Source: Bifidobacterium commune (GTDB taxonomy: Bacteria > Actinomycetota > Actinomycetes > Actinomycetales > Bifidobacteriaceae). From it: 64,000 nucleotides of DNA. A model generated the notes under the pieces. The model worked only from the letters and a program-made list of their open reading frames with translations. It was not told the origin of the DNA and did not search any database. The stretch's first letter is position 1. Each line of letters opens with the position of its first letter. The position numbers and the translations under genes are program-made. The DNA lies in NCBI RefSeq assembly GCF_900094885.1, contig NZ_FMBL01000001.1, forward strand, positions 400,867 to 464,866, read 5' to 3'. Below are positions 47,810-56,410 of this stretch, piece by piece.

Positions 47810-49156
47810 TTACTTATAGGCCTCATTAAGTTCGGCTTCAATATCCGCGAAGCGATTAACCTTCGGGTGGAAAATAGGGTGGCCAGCGGCGACGACGAGC
47901 AGCGGCTTTTCCAAAGTGCGCAGGTTGTCGGCAGGATTTTCATCCAGAACTAGCAGATCCGCGAATTTTCCGACCTTGATTGATCCCGTCTCATCTGCAA
48001 CACCGAGGATTTCAGCGGTTACTTGAGTGCCGGCGTGGAATGCCTCTGCTTGTGTGAATCCGGCAAAAAGGTTGAACAGTTGCATTTCGCGCCATGTGCC
48101 ATACTGCGTCACGAACGGCATAGCGGTGTCTGTGCCGACACCGACTTTGATACCGGCATCATGCGCCTGCTTGGCGCCACTGACCATGCCTTCGACGACG
48201 GATACCGAGTTCTGCATCTGAATATTAGTCATGTTCAGGGTTTCTTGGGACAGGTATTTCATCGGAAGACCTGCGGAAAGCGTAGGTTCCAATGCACTCC
48301 AGCCTCGCAGTGAATTGGGGTTGTTCAAGAACATATCGGTCAGCTCGTCGTCAAGGACGCAGCCATGTTCTATGGTGTCGACACCCGCTTCCAACGCTCG
48401 GTGAACACCTTCTGGGCTTTGTGCATGGGCGGCAACAATGATGTCATTGGCGTGCGCAGCCTCGCAAATGGCGCGCATCTGATCGACTGTCACCTGTGGC
48501 TTTCCAGCTTCACCGAGTACCTGCGAATCGGTTACACCACCTGTTGCCGCAATTTTCATAGCATTGACGCCGTGGTCGATACTGTATTCGGCCTGGCTGC
48601 GTGCTTCTTCGGCAGTGGTGCTTTCCAGGGCCACGAGGGGTGCTCCATGTCCGTCTGGGATTGCAAGCATCGGGCCGCTTGCCAAGATGCGTGGGCCTAC
48701 CATGCGTCCCTGGTTGATGCTGTTGCGGATGGAGACGACATCATAACCGACATCACCTACTGTGCGCAATGTGGTAACGCCTGAATTCAGCAATGTCTTG
48801 ATGTTGGCTTTGCTGGCTTGTCTCATCACAAGCTCTCCTAATGCGGAGTGCATGAACTTTGCGGATTTGCGTTGAGCTTCGGGCGTGCTTTTCTTGGGAT
48901 CAAGTGGCTTGCCCTGTGAGAACGTGTGAACGTGGCCATTGATCATTCCTGGGGAAACGACTTTCCCAGTTGCATCAATAACGTGATAGCCCGGAGGCAC
49001 CACTACCGTTGCAGAGGGGCCAATGTCTCTGATCTTGCCGAGTCCATCAACGACGATGGTCGTGTCGGTAAGCGTACGGCCGTCCGAGTCTCCTGTGGCA
49101 ACGGTGGCATGTTCGATGGCAAAGGGTTCTATCGTGGTATTGCATGAAATGTGCAT
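47810..49156 (-). CDS. Metal-dependent amidohydrolase (imidazolonepropionase/prolidase-like)
   Basis: A 448-residue TIM-barrel hydrolase of the amidohydrolase superfamily. Metal ligands: VSPGMINGHVHTFSQG (HxH), a Lys in HGVNAMKIAATGG, His in VAAHAQSPEG and IEHGCVLDDE, and the Asp in VGTDTAMPFVTQYG. It is close to the prolidase/aryldialkylphosphatase-like group; the natural substrate cannot be read. A possible promoter, TTGACA-N16-TATCGG, lies upstream on the minus strand (49271-49244). Confidence 0.88.
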   Translation of the reverse strand: MHISCNTTIEPFAIEHATVATGDSDGRTLTDTTIVVDGLGKIRDIGPSATVVVPPGYHVIDATGKVVSPGMINGHVHTFSQGKPLDPKKSTPEAQRKSAKFMHSALGELVMRQASKANIKTLLNSGVTTLRTVGDVGYDVVSIRNSINQGRMVGPRILASGPMLAIPDGHGAPLVALESTTAEEARSQAEYSIDHGVNAMKIAATGGVTDSQVLGEAGKPQVTVDQMRAICEAAHANDIIVAAHAQSPEGVHRALEAGVDTIEHGCVLDDELTDMFLNNPNSLRGWSALEPTLSAGLPMKYLSQETLNMTNIQMQNSVSVVEGMVSGAKQAHDAGIKVGVGTDTAMPFVTQYGTWREMQLFNLFAGFTQAEAFHAGTQVTAEILGVADETGSIKVGKFADLLVLDENPADNLRTLEKPLLVVAAGHPIFHPKVNRFADIEAELNEAYK

Positions 49157-49362
49157 GTGTCTTCCTTCGATGATGGACGTTGAGAAACAACGGTTGTCTC
49201 ACTCTATCAGGATTTACATAGGAAGGTAGAGAAATGGTGAAATCCGATACGAAAACCTTCGACACTGTCAATGGGTGTGTTCGCCAGGTTGAATGAAGCA
49301 TGTCTGGTTGTTCGGACTATACGCTGTTCAAGAAGCGGAAAATGTACTTGAAAAGTGTGTAA

Positions 49363-51819
49363 TCAAAGCGAAGGCATAGGTATCAATCCGATCTTGAGCG
49401 TGAGCAGCAGGGTGAGATACGCGGCGCTCAGTGCAACAGCAATGAGATCCTTACCGGTCACATGCATGGCATGCCAATGTGTCCGATGAATTCCTTCTTC
49501 ATAGCAGCGGGCGTCAAGCGCCAAAGAAAGATTATCTGAATGACGCAATGCCGCAGCAAAAACGGGTATGAGTGTAGCCGCGAGCGCCTTCAGCCTGCGC
49601 ATGGGAGAACCGGTTTCGATGCTGCCGCCTCGCGCTGCCTGAGCTTGTGTGATGGATCTGGTTTCGTTGGCTAATGTGGGGAGAAAGCGCAAAGCCAGAC
49701 TCATAACCAGTGCCATTTCTTGGGTATGTAGGCCGAATCGTCTTAATGGTGAGGCAAGTGAGGCAAACGCATCGGTCAGGGCGGTGGGAGTCGTCGTTTT
49801 AAGCAGGACAATGCCGAGCAGAACCGCCAAGGAAAATCGGCTGGTGTACAGTGCCGCTAGGCCGAGTCCGTCTCTGGTCACCTTTAGTCCCCACAAAGTC
49901 AGCAATGTGGGTCCTGTGTTGACAAAGAACATGTTGAAAATGCCTATCACAAAGAAAAGGATCAGGAAGCCCCGAAGAGAACGGAACAGTTCTACCGCCT
50001 TGAGACCGGAGAACGCGGTGATGAGGAATGTGCCTACGGCGGCCAGGAGTAATTCGGCTGGTTGATTAACGAGAAACATCATTAAAGTCAGCATGAGAAA
50101 AACCACAAGTTTCACCCTCGGGTCAAGACGTGTCATGATGCCGGTGCGTTTAAGTTCGCTTGTTTTGAAGATGTGAAGATGGTTTGAACCGTTGGCATCC
50201 ATATCCCCGTTTGCTTGCACTGTCTCCTGACCGTTGTCTTCGGTCGCGGTTTGCTCGGTATCGAGGCTGATGATCCTATCTGCGATATGATGTGCCTGAT
50301 TCATTGAATGCGTCACCATTATAATCGTCACGCCTTGTGCTTGGAGGCTTCGAATAAGGTTGAAGATGCATTCGTTGGCGGTGGCATCGAGACCTGCCGT
50401 TGGTTCGTCAAGAATGAGGATACGCGGATTGCAAGCGATGACACCTGCGATTGCGGCCAGTCGTTGTTGCCCTCCTGACAGGGAGAACGGTGATCGATCC
50501 GCCAAATCCGTTATGCCGAGCAGTTTCATCGCATTACTCGCGCGTTTGTCCGCTTCTGAGGCTGTAAACCCTTGATTCAAGGGGCCATACGAAACGTCCT
50601 GACGAACGGTTTGCTCAAAAAGTTGGTGTTCCGGTTGCTGCATGACAAGCCCTACCCGGGTGCGCAGCATGATCTTGTCTCGACGGGAAAGATCGCGCAA
50701 ATCAAGTCCTGCTACTTCGATTTCACCGTCGGTAGGTTTCACTAATCCGGCAATCAGTTTGGTAAGTGTGGATTTTCCGGTGCCGTTGCGTCCCATAATG
50801 GCGACGCTCTCTCCGGGCAGAACGGACATTGAACAATCATGAAGTGTGTCGAAATCCGCAGAGGGGTAGCGAAATGAGACATGCTTAAGCGATATTATCG
50901 GTTGTCCTGAAGCTTTGTGCACTGGAGTCGCCCGCGGCATATCAGCAGGTTCTTTGGCTTCTTCTGGCTTCTTTGTCTTGTCGATGTGGCAAAAAGGGTC
51001 GACTTCGAGAGGTCGGATGCCAAGAACAGGAATTTTACTGGAATCTGCAACCTTTGCGTCTGATGTATCGCTAGTAGAGGACAGGTCCTGTACTGCCTTG
51101 GCAAGGTCTACGCTCTGCAATTGACCCGATTTCAGACGTAGGATGCGGTCGGCATTGCGAAGTTCCTTGGGTTTGTGAGTCACTTGAACAATGGTGACAC
51201 CTTGGCTTTGTAAATGGTCGAGTACCGCCAAGACGTCACGCTGTGCCTGATGGTCGAGCATTGCCGTCGGTTCGTCGAGCACTATCATACGGGTGGACAT
51301 CGCAATGGTACCGGCTATCGTCACTCGTTGCTGTTGCCCACCACTCATGTACGTAGGGTTTTGGTCGATTTGTTCGAGCATTTCTACGGCATCAAGGGCT
51401 GAGTAAACATGCCTATCGATATCATCAGCATCAAAAGCAAGGTTTTCCGGGCCGAATGCGACATCTTCGCCGACCTTTGTGGTGATGATCTGGTCGGCTG
51501 GGTTTTGAAAAAGCGCGCCGATGCCTTCGCGGGCGGTACGATAGTTGTCGGCATGTGCTCCGTTATTGTCGAAAACCCTGGTCCCGAGCAGCTCAACTGT
51601 TCCGGCGTCCGGGGCGGACAGTCCGGATATCAAGCCTGCCAATGTGGATTTTCCAGACCCGTTCAAACCTATGAGGCAGAGGCGCTCACCTTGTCGGATA
51701 TCGAGATCCACACCGTCAAGAACCCATGAGTGACCTTGGTCGTAGCTGAATCTGACGTCCTGCAGACGCGCCGCATAGACGTTTATGTTGCTGTTCATTG
51801 GCTTATATGCCCACTTCAT
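49363..51819 (-). CDS. ECF transporter energising module: two ATPases and EcfT in one polypeptide
   Basis: An 818-residue fusion. ATPase 1 (about 10-260): Walker A LIGLNGSGKSTLAGLI, signature [13 protein letters not shown], Walker B MIVLDEPTAMLD. A linker of about 70 residues. ATPase 2 (about 310-530): IMGRNGTGKSTLTKLI, LSGGQQRLAAIAGVIA and ILILDEPTAGLD. EcfT-like membrane part (about 570-818) with the coupling motifs AQAARGG and ALDARCYEEG. Together these supply energy for vitamin uptake. The start at 51819 overlaps the stop of the S-component gene (ATGA). EcfA1, EcfA2 and EcfT are separate genes in most Firmicutes. Confidence 0.9.
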   Translation of the reverse strand: MKWAYKPMNSNINVYAARLQDVRFSYDQGHSWVLDGVDLDIRQGERLCLIGLNGSGKSTLAGLISGLSAPDAGTVELLGTRVFDNNGAHADNYRTAREGIGALFQNPADQIITTKVGEDVAFGPENLAFDADDIDRHVYSALDAVEMLEQIDQNPTYMSGGQQQRVTIAGTIAMSTRMIVLDEPTAMLDHQAQRDVLAVLDHLQSQGVTIVQVTHKPKELRNADRILRLKSGQLQSVDLAKAVQDLSSTSDTSDAKVADSSKIPVLGIRPLEVDPFCHIDKTKKPEEAKEPADMPRATPVHKASGQPIISLKHVSFRYPSADFDTLHDCSMSVLPGESVAIMGRNGTGKSTLTKLIAGLVKPTDGEIEVAGLDLRDLSRRDKIMLRTRVGLVMQQPEHQLFEQTVRQDVSYGPLNQGFTASEADKRASNAMKLLGITDLADRSPFSLSGGQQRLAAIAGVIACNPRILILDEPTAGLDATANECIFNLIRSLQAQGVTIIMVTHSMNQAHHIADRIISLDTEQTATEDNGQETVQANGDMDANGSNHLHIFKTSELKRTGIMTRLDPRVKLVVFLMLTLMMFLVNQPAELLLAAVGTFLITAFSGLKAVELFRSLRGFLILFFVIGIFNMFFVNTGPTLLTLWGLKVTRDGLGLAALYTSRFSLAVLLGIVLLKTTTPTALTDAFASLASPLRRFGLHTQEMALVMSLALRFLPTLANETRSITQAQAARGGSIETGSPMRRLKALAATLIPVFAAALRHSDNLSLALDARCYEEGIHRTHWHAMHVTGKDLIAVALSAAYLTLLLTLKIGLIPMPSL

Positions 51820-52526
51820 CGGTTGAGCAGGTTGGAAATTGGCTTGTAAACAAGGAACGTAACCACACCGTTGATGATGAGCTTGACGATGTTGAACGGT
51901 AGCAAGGCCGGAACGATAATTGCCAACACTTGGGCTTCGGACCAACCCGTGTAGACAGGCGTAATCAATAGGTTGCAGCCGATGGCCGCTGCCAACATGA
52001 TTATTGAGCTCACGACGATGCCGATGAGTGCTCCATGGCGTGTGCGGTCACGGCTGTAGATGTATGCGCTGGGAACACTCATCGCAAGCGAAACGACCAC
52101 GGCAACCAAGGCTCCCAATATGCCGGACATGTCGGTAAAAATGTGGGGCACCCAGCATAAAACGCTAACGATGACCGCGGCGGAAGGGCCGAAAGCGAAT
52201 CCGGCGATCATGCAGATGATGCCCGAGGGGTCGTAGGTGAGCCACGTGTAGCCCGGGATGAGTGAGATGCTGATATAGGAAGCTGCCATCGCAACGGCGG
52301 AGAAAAGTGCATAGACAGCTATGCGTTGCGTTGACCAGCGTCCATGGTCGCCAACCCCAGTGGAATGAGCGGATTGCGTCTTGTCGCGTACGGTGCGCGT
52401 CGTCGTTTTCATCATTTGATTGCTGGTCGACCTGGAGCTATCTGATGTCTTTGCTGCTGTGTCGTCGTCGAGATTGTTGGTTGGTATATCACCATCTGAT
52501 TTTTGGGTACCAAAAATATCGCTCAT
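51816..52526 (-). CDS. ribU: ECF transporter S component, probable riboflavin transporter
   Basis: A 236-residue membrane protein. The first 70 residues or so are hydrophilic and Ser/Thr/Asp-rich; about six membrane helices follow, with the S-component pattern YTWLTYDPSGIICMIAGFAF and VLCWVPHIFTDMSGILGA. Riboflavin is inferred from the FMN riboswitch directly upstream. I chose ATG 52526 (MSDIFGTQ); the longer frame begins inside the riboswitch aptamer. The fused ATPase-EcfT gene is translated next by overlap. Confidence 0.88.
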   Translation of the reverse strand: MSDIFGTQKSDGDIPTNNLDDDTAAKTSDSSRSTSNQMMKTTTRTVRDKTQSAHSTGVGDHGRWSTQRIAVYALFSAVAMAASYISISLIPGYTWLTYDPSGIICMIAGFAFGPSAAVIVSVLCWVPHIFTDMSGILGALVAVVVSLAMSVPSAYIYSRDRTRHGALIGIVVSSIIMLAAAIGCNLLITPVYTGWSEAQVLAIIVPALLPFNIVKLIINGVVTFLVYKPISNLLNR

Positions 52527-52539
52527 AACGAGCCTCGTT
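52527..52539 (-). promoter_or_regulatory. Ribosome-site hairpin next to the riboswitch
   Basis: On the minus strand AACGAG and CTCGTT pair around a single G and enclose the GAGG ribosome site directly before the ribU ATG. The hairpin shares bases with the last helix of the riboswitch, so ligand-dependent switching of ribosome access is plausible. Confidence 0.5.
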
Positions 52540-52680
52540 TCTTTCATCCGGACTGTAACCGTTGGCTCCGGAATCTCACCGGATCGACCGCTTTCGCAGT
52601 TCGCGGGCTTCGACTTTGCTGCCGTTATAAAATCAGCAGGTCGCTACCGCCAATAAGGAATTTCACCTTCCCTGAAACTT
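52537..52680 (-). promoter_or_regulatory. FMN riboswitch (RFN element)
   Basis: On the minus strand the conserved blocks occur in order: GGTGAAATTCC, TGGCGGTA, AGCCCGCGA, CCGGTGAGATTCCGG, AGCCAACGGTTACAG and TCCGGATGAAAGAA. The closing helix is GTTTC (52678-52674) with GAAAC (52541-52537). It binds FMN and normally lowers expression of riboflavin genes when FMN is plentiful; here it precedes ribU. The mechanism appears translational because no terminator follows. Confidence 0.95.
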
Positions 52681-52822
52681 ACCTATTCATCTATACCCGC
52701 ATGGGTGGTCATCACGTGATAGGGCACATGGTGTGCTATAGATTCCAAAACCCTGATATTGTCTCGATTTTTCGTTTGTTTGGGCCGCTATAGTTGCCTC
52801 CATCTTGTAAGGATGCAAGAAT

Positions 52823-53884
52823 ATGGGTATGACTGAAAACACTAAATTAGAGCCGACGGGTCTTCAGGACGAAACCGTCGCTGGTTCAGAATCGTCGCCT
52901 ATCGACAAGCTTGCCATCGTCGTGGTGACCTATAAGCGTCAGGAGCTTCTGCGGACGCTGTTTGATTCCATCAAGGCATTGAATGCAGTGCCGTGGCGCG
53001 TAGTTGTGGTAGACAACGAACACAGTGAAGAAACCGAAGCGATGGTGCGGCAATTCCGTGATGAGATCGTTGAACAGTGGGGTGATGCGGGGTCGGACGA
53101 AACAGGAAACACTTCGCGTGTGGTCTACGTTCCACAGGAGAACAATGGTGGTGGTTCAGGTGGTTTTAACAAGGGAGTTGAAAAGGCCTATCAACTCGGA
53201 TCAGAATGGTTCTGGGTGATGGACGATGACGTGGCTGTGCTGCCTAATGCAATACAACAGCTAGCCAAGTGGACTACGCGCCATGACGTCATCCAAGGCT
53301 CGCGTCTTGATTACGATGGTGGCCCGTTCTACTGGCAGTATGACTTCATCGTTCCTCTGGGTATTCCCAACCCGATCGCTCCGGCGGCGTTTGGGCAATC
53401 CGGCTACCGCACGATGAATACGATGTGTTTCGAAGGTGGCCTCTTCCGTCGCAATGTCGTCGAACAAATCGGCTTGCCTGATCCACGTTTCTTTATCTAT
53501 TGGGACGATACCATCTACGGATATCTTGCCAGCAGGGTGACCGATCCGATCGTGGTAGAGGATACAGTCATCCGTCGCACCCGTGAAATCGGCAACTGGG
53601 ATATCGCCGGCGTACGTCAGCTCAATTCCACGTCTGACACGAATCGCTACCACATCATGCGCAACCGTGGCTATATGGCTCGTTACTTCATGACTCATGG
53701 AGACTACAGGCCAGTGTTGTTCGGTCTGGGTACGCTTCTGACCGGAATCAAGGAAGTAATCCGACTCGTTGCCGTCGATCGCCAGCACATTATGCCGGGC
53801 CTCAAGGCTTTGGCAAAGGGTTGGGTTGATTCGCGCAAGTTGTTGCACGATCCTAACTGGAAGCCGATGCCACCGCTGATATAG
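52823..53884 (+). CDS. Family-2 glycosyltransferase (galactofuranosyltransferase-like)
   Basis: A 353-residue cytosolic or membrane-associated transferase. GT-A core: LAIVVVTYKRQELLRTLFDS, ENNGGGSGGFNKGVEKAY (NxGGxGGxxxG), the metal DxD in WFWVMDDDVAVLP, and the acceptor-site region FIYWDDTIYGYLAS. The GGSGGF form is characteristic of GlfT/rhamnosyl-type enzymes. The cell-wall polysaccharide acted on is unknown. Transcribed divergently from ribU. Confidence 0.88.
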   Translation: MGMTENTKLEPTGLQDETVAGSESSPIDKLAIVVVTYKRQELLRTLFDSIKALNAVPWRVVVVDNEHSEETEAMVRQFRDEIVEQWGDAGSDETGNTSRVVYVPQENNGGGSGGFNKGVEKAYQLGSEWFWVMDDDVAVLPNAIQQLAKWTTRHDVIQGSRLDYDGGPFYWQYDFIVPLGIPNPIAPAAFGQSGYRTMNTMCFEGGLFRRNVVEQIGLPDPRFFIYWDDTIYGYLASRVTDPIVVEDTVIRRTREIGNWDIAGVRQLNSTSDTNRYHIMRNRGYMARYFMTHGDYRPVLFGLGTLLTGIKEVIRLVAVDRQHIMPGLKALAKGWVDSRKLLHDPNWKPMPPLI

Positions 53885-53901
53885 CACGCATGTTGTGGTT
53901 A

Positions 53902-53965
53902 GCCGCCTATCTTGCGTATCAACGTTAAACCCTTTCAACAGGCGTTGACATCGCCGATAGGCGGT
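53902..53965. repeat. Long imperfect hairpin after the glycosyltransferase gene
   Basis: GCCGCCTATC (53902-53911) pairs with GATAGGCGGT (53956-53965), and inside it CAACG pairs with CGTTG. The T-tract is missing, so termination is only a possibility. The rest of 53885-54107 shows no gene. Confidence 0.4.
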
Positions 53966-54107
53966 TGATATGTAAAAATGATGGCTCTCGGGTAGGTTAT
54001 GCGCCAACAAGGCCAATTTATCGGTTTTGTGATGATGGTTGGCTATCCGATGCTGTAGACTGTCAACGATTCTTGTATTTGCGTAGTGCACCAAGTGGGG
54101 GTTACCT

Positions 54108-54875
54108 ATGATTGAAACAGCACAGGCTTTTGGCGTTGATATTGGTGGTTCGGGTATCAAAGCTGCGCCCGTGGATTTGGAGAAGGGTGAGTTCGCCCTT
54201 CCTCGTTTGAAGATTCTTACCCCGGAAGTTTCAACCCCGGATGCCGTTGCTGCCATTGTTCGCCAGCAACTTGAGCATTTCGAGGTTCCGGAGGGTGCTC
54301 CTGTTGGAATCGCGTTCCCTGCCCCTATTAAGCCTGGCAAGCCGCTTGACTTCATGGCTAATCTTGACCAGTCGTGGATCGGTCTTGATGTCACTGAGGT
54401 ATTTTCTAAGGCGTGTGGACGTCCGGTAACCGTGGTCAATGATGCTGATGCTGCGGGACTGGCGGAACAGCAGTATGGTGCTGCCAAGGGCAATGACGGT
54501 TTGGTCATCGCCACCACACTTGGCACCGGCATCGGAACCGCGCTCATTCATAACGGTGTGTTGATTCCCAACACCGAACTCGGACATATTCAACTTGAGA
54601 AAGGCAAAGGCGATGCTGAGAAGTATGCCGCTTCGTCAGTCCGTGATAAGAAGAGTCTTGGCTATAAGAAGTGGGCAAAGCGTTTGACCAAGTACTACGG
54701 CCTGCTGGAACAGTATTTCAGCCCGGATCTGTTTGTCGTCGGTGGTGGTGTAAGCCGTATGGCCGATAGGTTCCTGCCGTTCATCGATATCAAGACCCCT
54801 ATTGTGCAGGCAAAACTGCGCAATGAGGCCGGCATCGTCGGTGCTGCCTATTACGCGACCACAAAACTCATTTGA
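54108..54875 (+). CDS. ppgK: Polyphosphate glucokinase
   Basis: A 255-residue ROK-family kinase that phosphorylates glucose with polyphosphate or ATP. FGVDIGGSGIKAAPVDLE is the phosphate-binding loop, VVNDADAAGLAEQQYG holds the catalytic Asp, and TTLGTGIGTALIHNG and NTELGH complete the family pattern. GGGGG precedes the ATG. The gene stands alone and ends in a strong terminator. Confidence 0.95.
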   Translation: MIETAQAFGVDIGGSGIKAAPVDLEKGEFALPRLKILTPEVSTPDAVAAIVRQQLEHFEVPEGAPVGIAFPAPIKPGKPLDFMANLDQSWIGLDVTEVFSKACGRPVTVVNDADAAGLAEQQYGAAKGNDGLVIATTLGTGIGTALIHNGVLIPNTELGHIQLEKGKGDAEKYAASSVRDKKSLGYKKWAKRLTKYYGLLEQYFSPDLFVVGGGVSRMADRFLPFIDIKTPIVQAKLRNEAGIVGAAYYATTKLI

Positions 54876-54888
54876 GTTTCGTTTTTCG

Positions 54889-54920
54889 GTTCCGCCCTAT
54901 TGATGAGGGCGGAACTTTTT
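54889..54920 (+). terminator. Terminator of ppgK
   Basis: GTTCCGCCCT pairs perfectly with AGGGCGGAAC around a 7-base loop, followed by five T. Confidence 0.93.
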
Positions 54921-55027
54921 GTTTTATATCAGGTACGGGTTTGCTCCCCTGACAATGTGGTCGGGATGTGCGTGAGCCAAACGCCGGTATTGTGTGGCTA
55001 GTGTACTGAACATCAAAAAGGAAGAAC

Positions 55028-56335
55028 ATGCGCTTTTCCACTAGGGTCGGTTCGACCAGACTCAATCCCATTGCGGCAGCGGAAGCTCAGGTGCAGGATC
55101 AGGGAATTTTATTGCCAAACGTCAACGATTCCAACCCAACGCGGCATGGCCTTGCTCCGAAACTTGTTCCTCGTGTCTATACAGCCGATCCTCGTGGACC
55201 GTTGGCGGCGCGTCAGAATCTGGCGAAATTTTTGACTGACAGAAACGAACGTGAATCATTGATGTTCGAAAGTCGGCAATCTGATATAGAAAAGCCTGCT
55301 GTACGCCTCGGCAAGGTTCACACGACATCGGTAAATGACTCCGAAGGTGGTTCCCAAGACGTTCAGGAATTTGGGGATGCCACTTTGCGGGTAAACCCTG
55401 ACAGTTTGTATCTGTTGAGCTCTACATCGCAGGCTTATTCCTGGTTGTTCAAGCTCATGTGCGATCCGGGTGACATCGTGCTTGGTCCGAAGCCTGGCTA
55501 TCCGCTGATCGAGTCCATTGGCAGGTTGGAAAATGTGGAGACGGTCGAATATCAACTTCGATTCGATGGTTCTTGGTTCATAGATGTGGCATGGCTTGCT
55601 GAATTCCTGCGCAGCGAGCAAGGTCAAAATGCAAGAGCGATCGTGCTGATTAACCCGAACAATCCAACCGGCTCGTATATCAAACCCGATGAGAGGATAC
55701 AGCTTGCTGGTTTATGTCGCGAGCATGGATTGGCCATCATCGCCGATGAAGTGTTTTTCGATTATTCACTAGAACCTTTTCCCGGAAACCGTCGTCTGGC
55801 TGGTCAACGCACCGCGCTGACCTTCGCACTTGACGGATTTTCCAAACTTTTGGCAGCCCCACACGCGAAAGTCGGCTGGATTCAAGTCAGCGGTCCTGAC
55901 GATCTTGTTGCACAGGCTCAGCGAAGACTTGATATCATCGCTGACAATTATTTGCCGTTTAGTGACATTATTGCTGCTGCTATGCCCCAGCTGCTTGCAG
56001 CAGTACCGGAACAGCTCAACGTGGTGAAACGGAGGACTCAGGCGAATTTGAACGCACTTCATTGCCTACTCGATGCCGACAAGGATGGTTTGGTTTCCGT
56101 ATTGCGAGCAGAAGGAGGCTGGAACGTGCTGCTGCGTTTCCCCTCCGTCGTTGACGAAAATGCTCTGGTCCTTAGACTTATCGAAGATTTCGGCTTGACC
56201 GGACAGCCCGGCTACTATTTTGACATGACCGATAACGGCTACCTTGCGGTGTCGTTGCTGCCAAAGAAGGAAACATTCGAGCGCAACATCAGGGCGATTC
56301 TTGCGACCGTTCCCCGCGAGTTGGAAGAATTCTGA
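55028..56335 (+). CDS. Class I/II pyridoxal-phosphate aminotransferase
   Basis: A 435-residue enzyme of fold type I. IVLINPNNPTGSY is the family Asn-Pro-Pro-Thr-Gly motif, IADEVFFDYSLEPF carries the Asp that contacts the cofactor, and FALDGFSKLLAAPHAKVGW contains the Schiff-base Lys. A cluster near residue 390 (YFDMTDNGYLAVSLL) lies in the Arg-binding region. The substrate is not predictable from the motifs. AAGGAAGAAC precedes the ATG. Convergent with the GT-C-like gene; an 8-base inverted repeat (56386-56413) between them lacks a T-run. Confidence 0.88.
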   Translation: MRFSTRVGSTRLNPIAAAEAQVQDQGILLPNVNDSNPTRHGLAPKLVPRVYTADPRGPLAARQNLAKFLTDRNERESLMFESRQSDIEKPAVRLGKVHTTSVNDSEGGSQDVQEFGDATLRVNPDSLYLLSSTSQAYSWLFKLMCDPGDIVLGPKPGYPLIESIGRLENVETVEYQLRFDGSWFIDVAWLAEFLRSEQGQNARAIVLINPNNPTGSYIKPDERIQLAGLCREHGLAIIADEVFFDYSLEPFPGNRRLAGQRTALTFALDGFSKLLAAPHAKVGWIQVSGPDDLVAQAQRRLDIIADNYLPFSDIIAAAMPQLLAAVPEQLNVVKRRTQANLNALHCLLDADKDGLVSVLRAEGGWNVLLRFPSVVDENALVLRLIEDFGLTGQPGYYFDMTDNGYLAVSLLPKKETFERNIRAILATVPRELEEF

Positions 56336-56410
56336 GTGTACTTGATCAATTCATGATGCCAGACGAAAAGTCCGATTGATTTGCATGAGTCAGCTGACGA
56401 TACGTCTGAC

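Noticed and set aside
53261-54547. Open frame of 428 codons on the minus strand spanning the glycosyltransferase and ppgK genes
   Set aside because: It runs across two well-supported genes and their gap, and its translation shows no recognisable domain.
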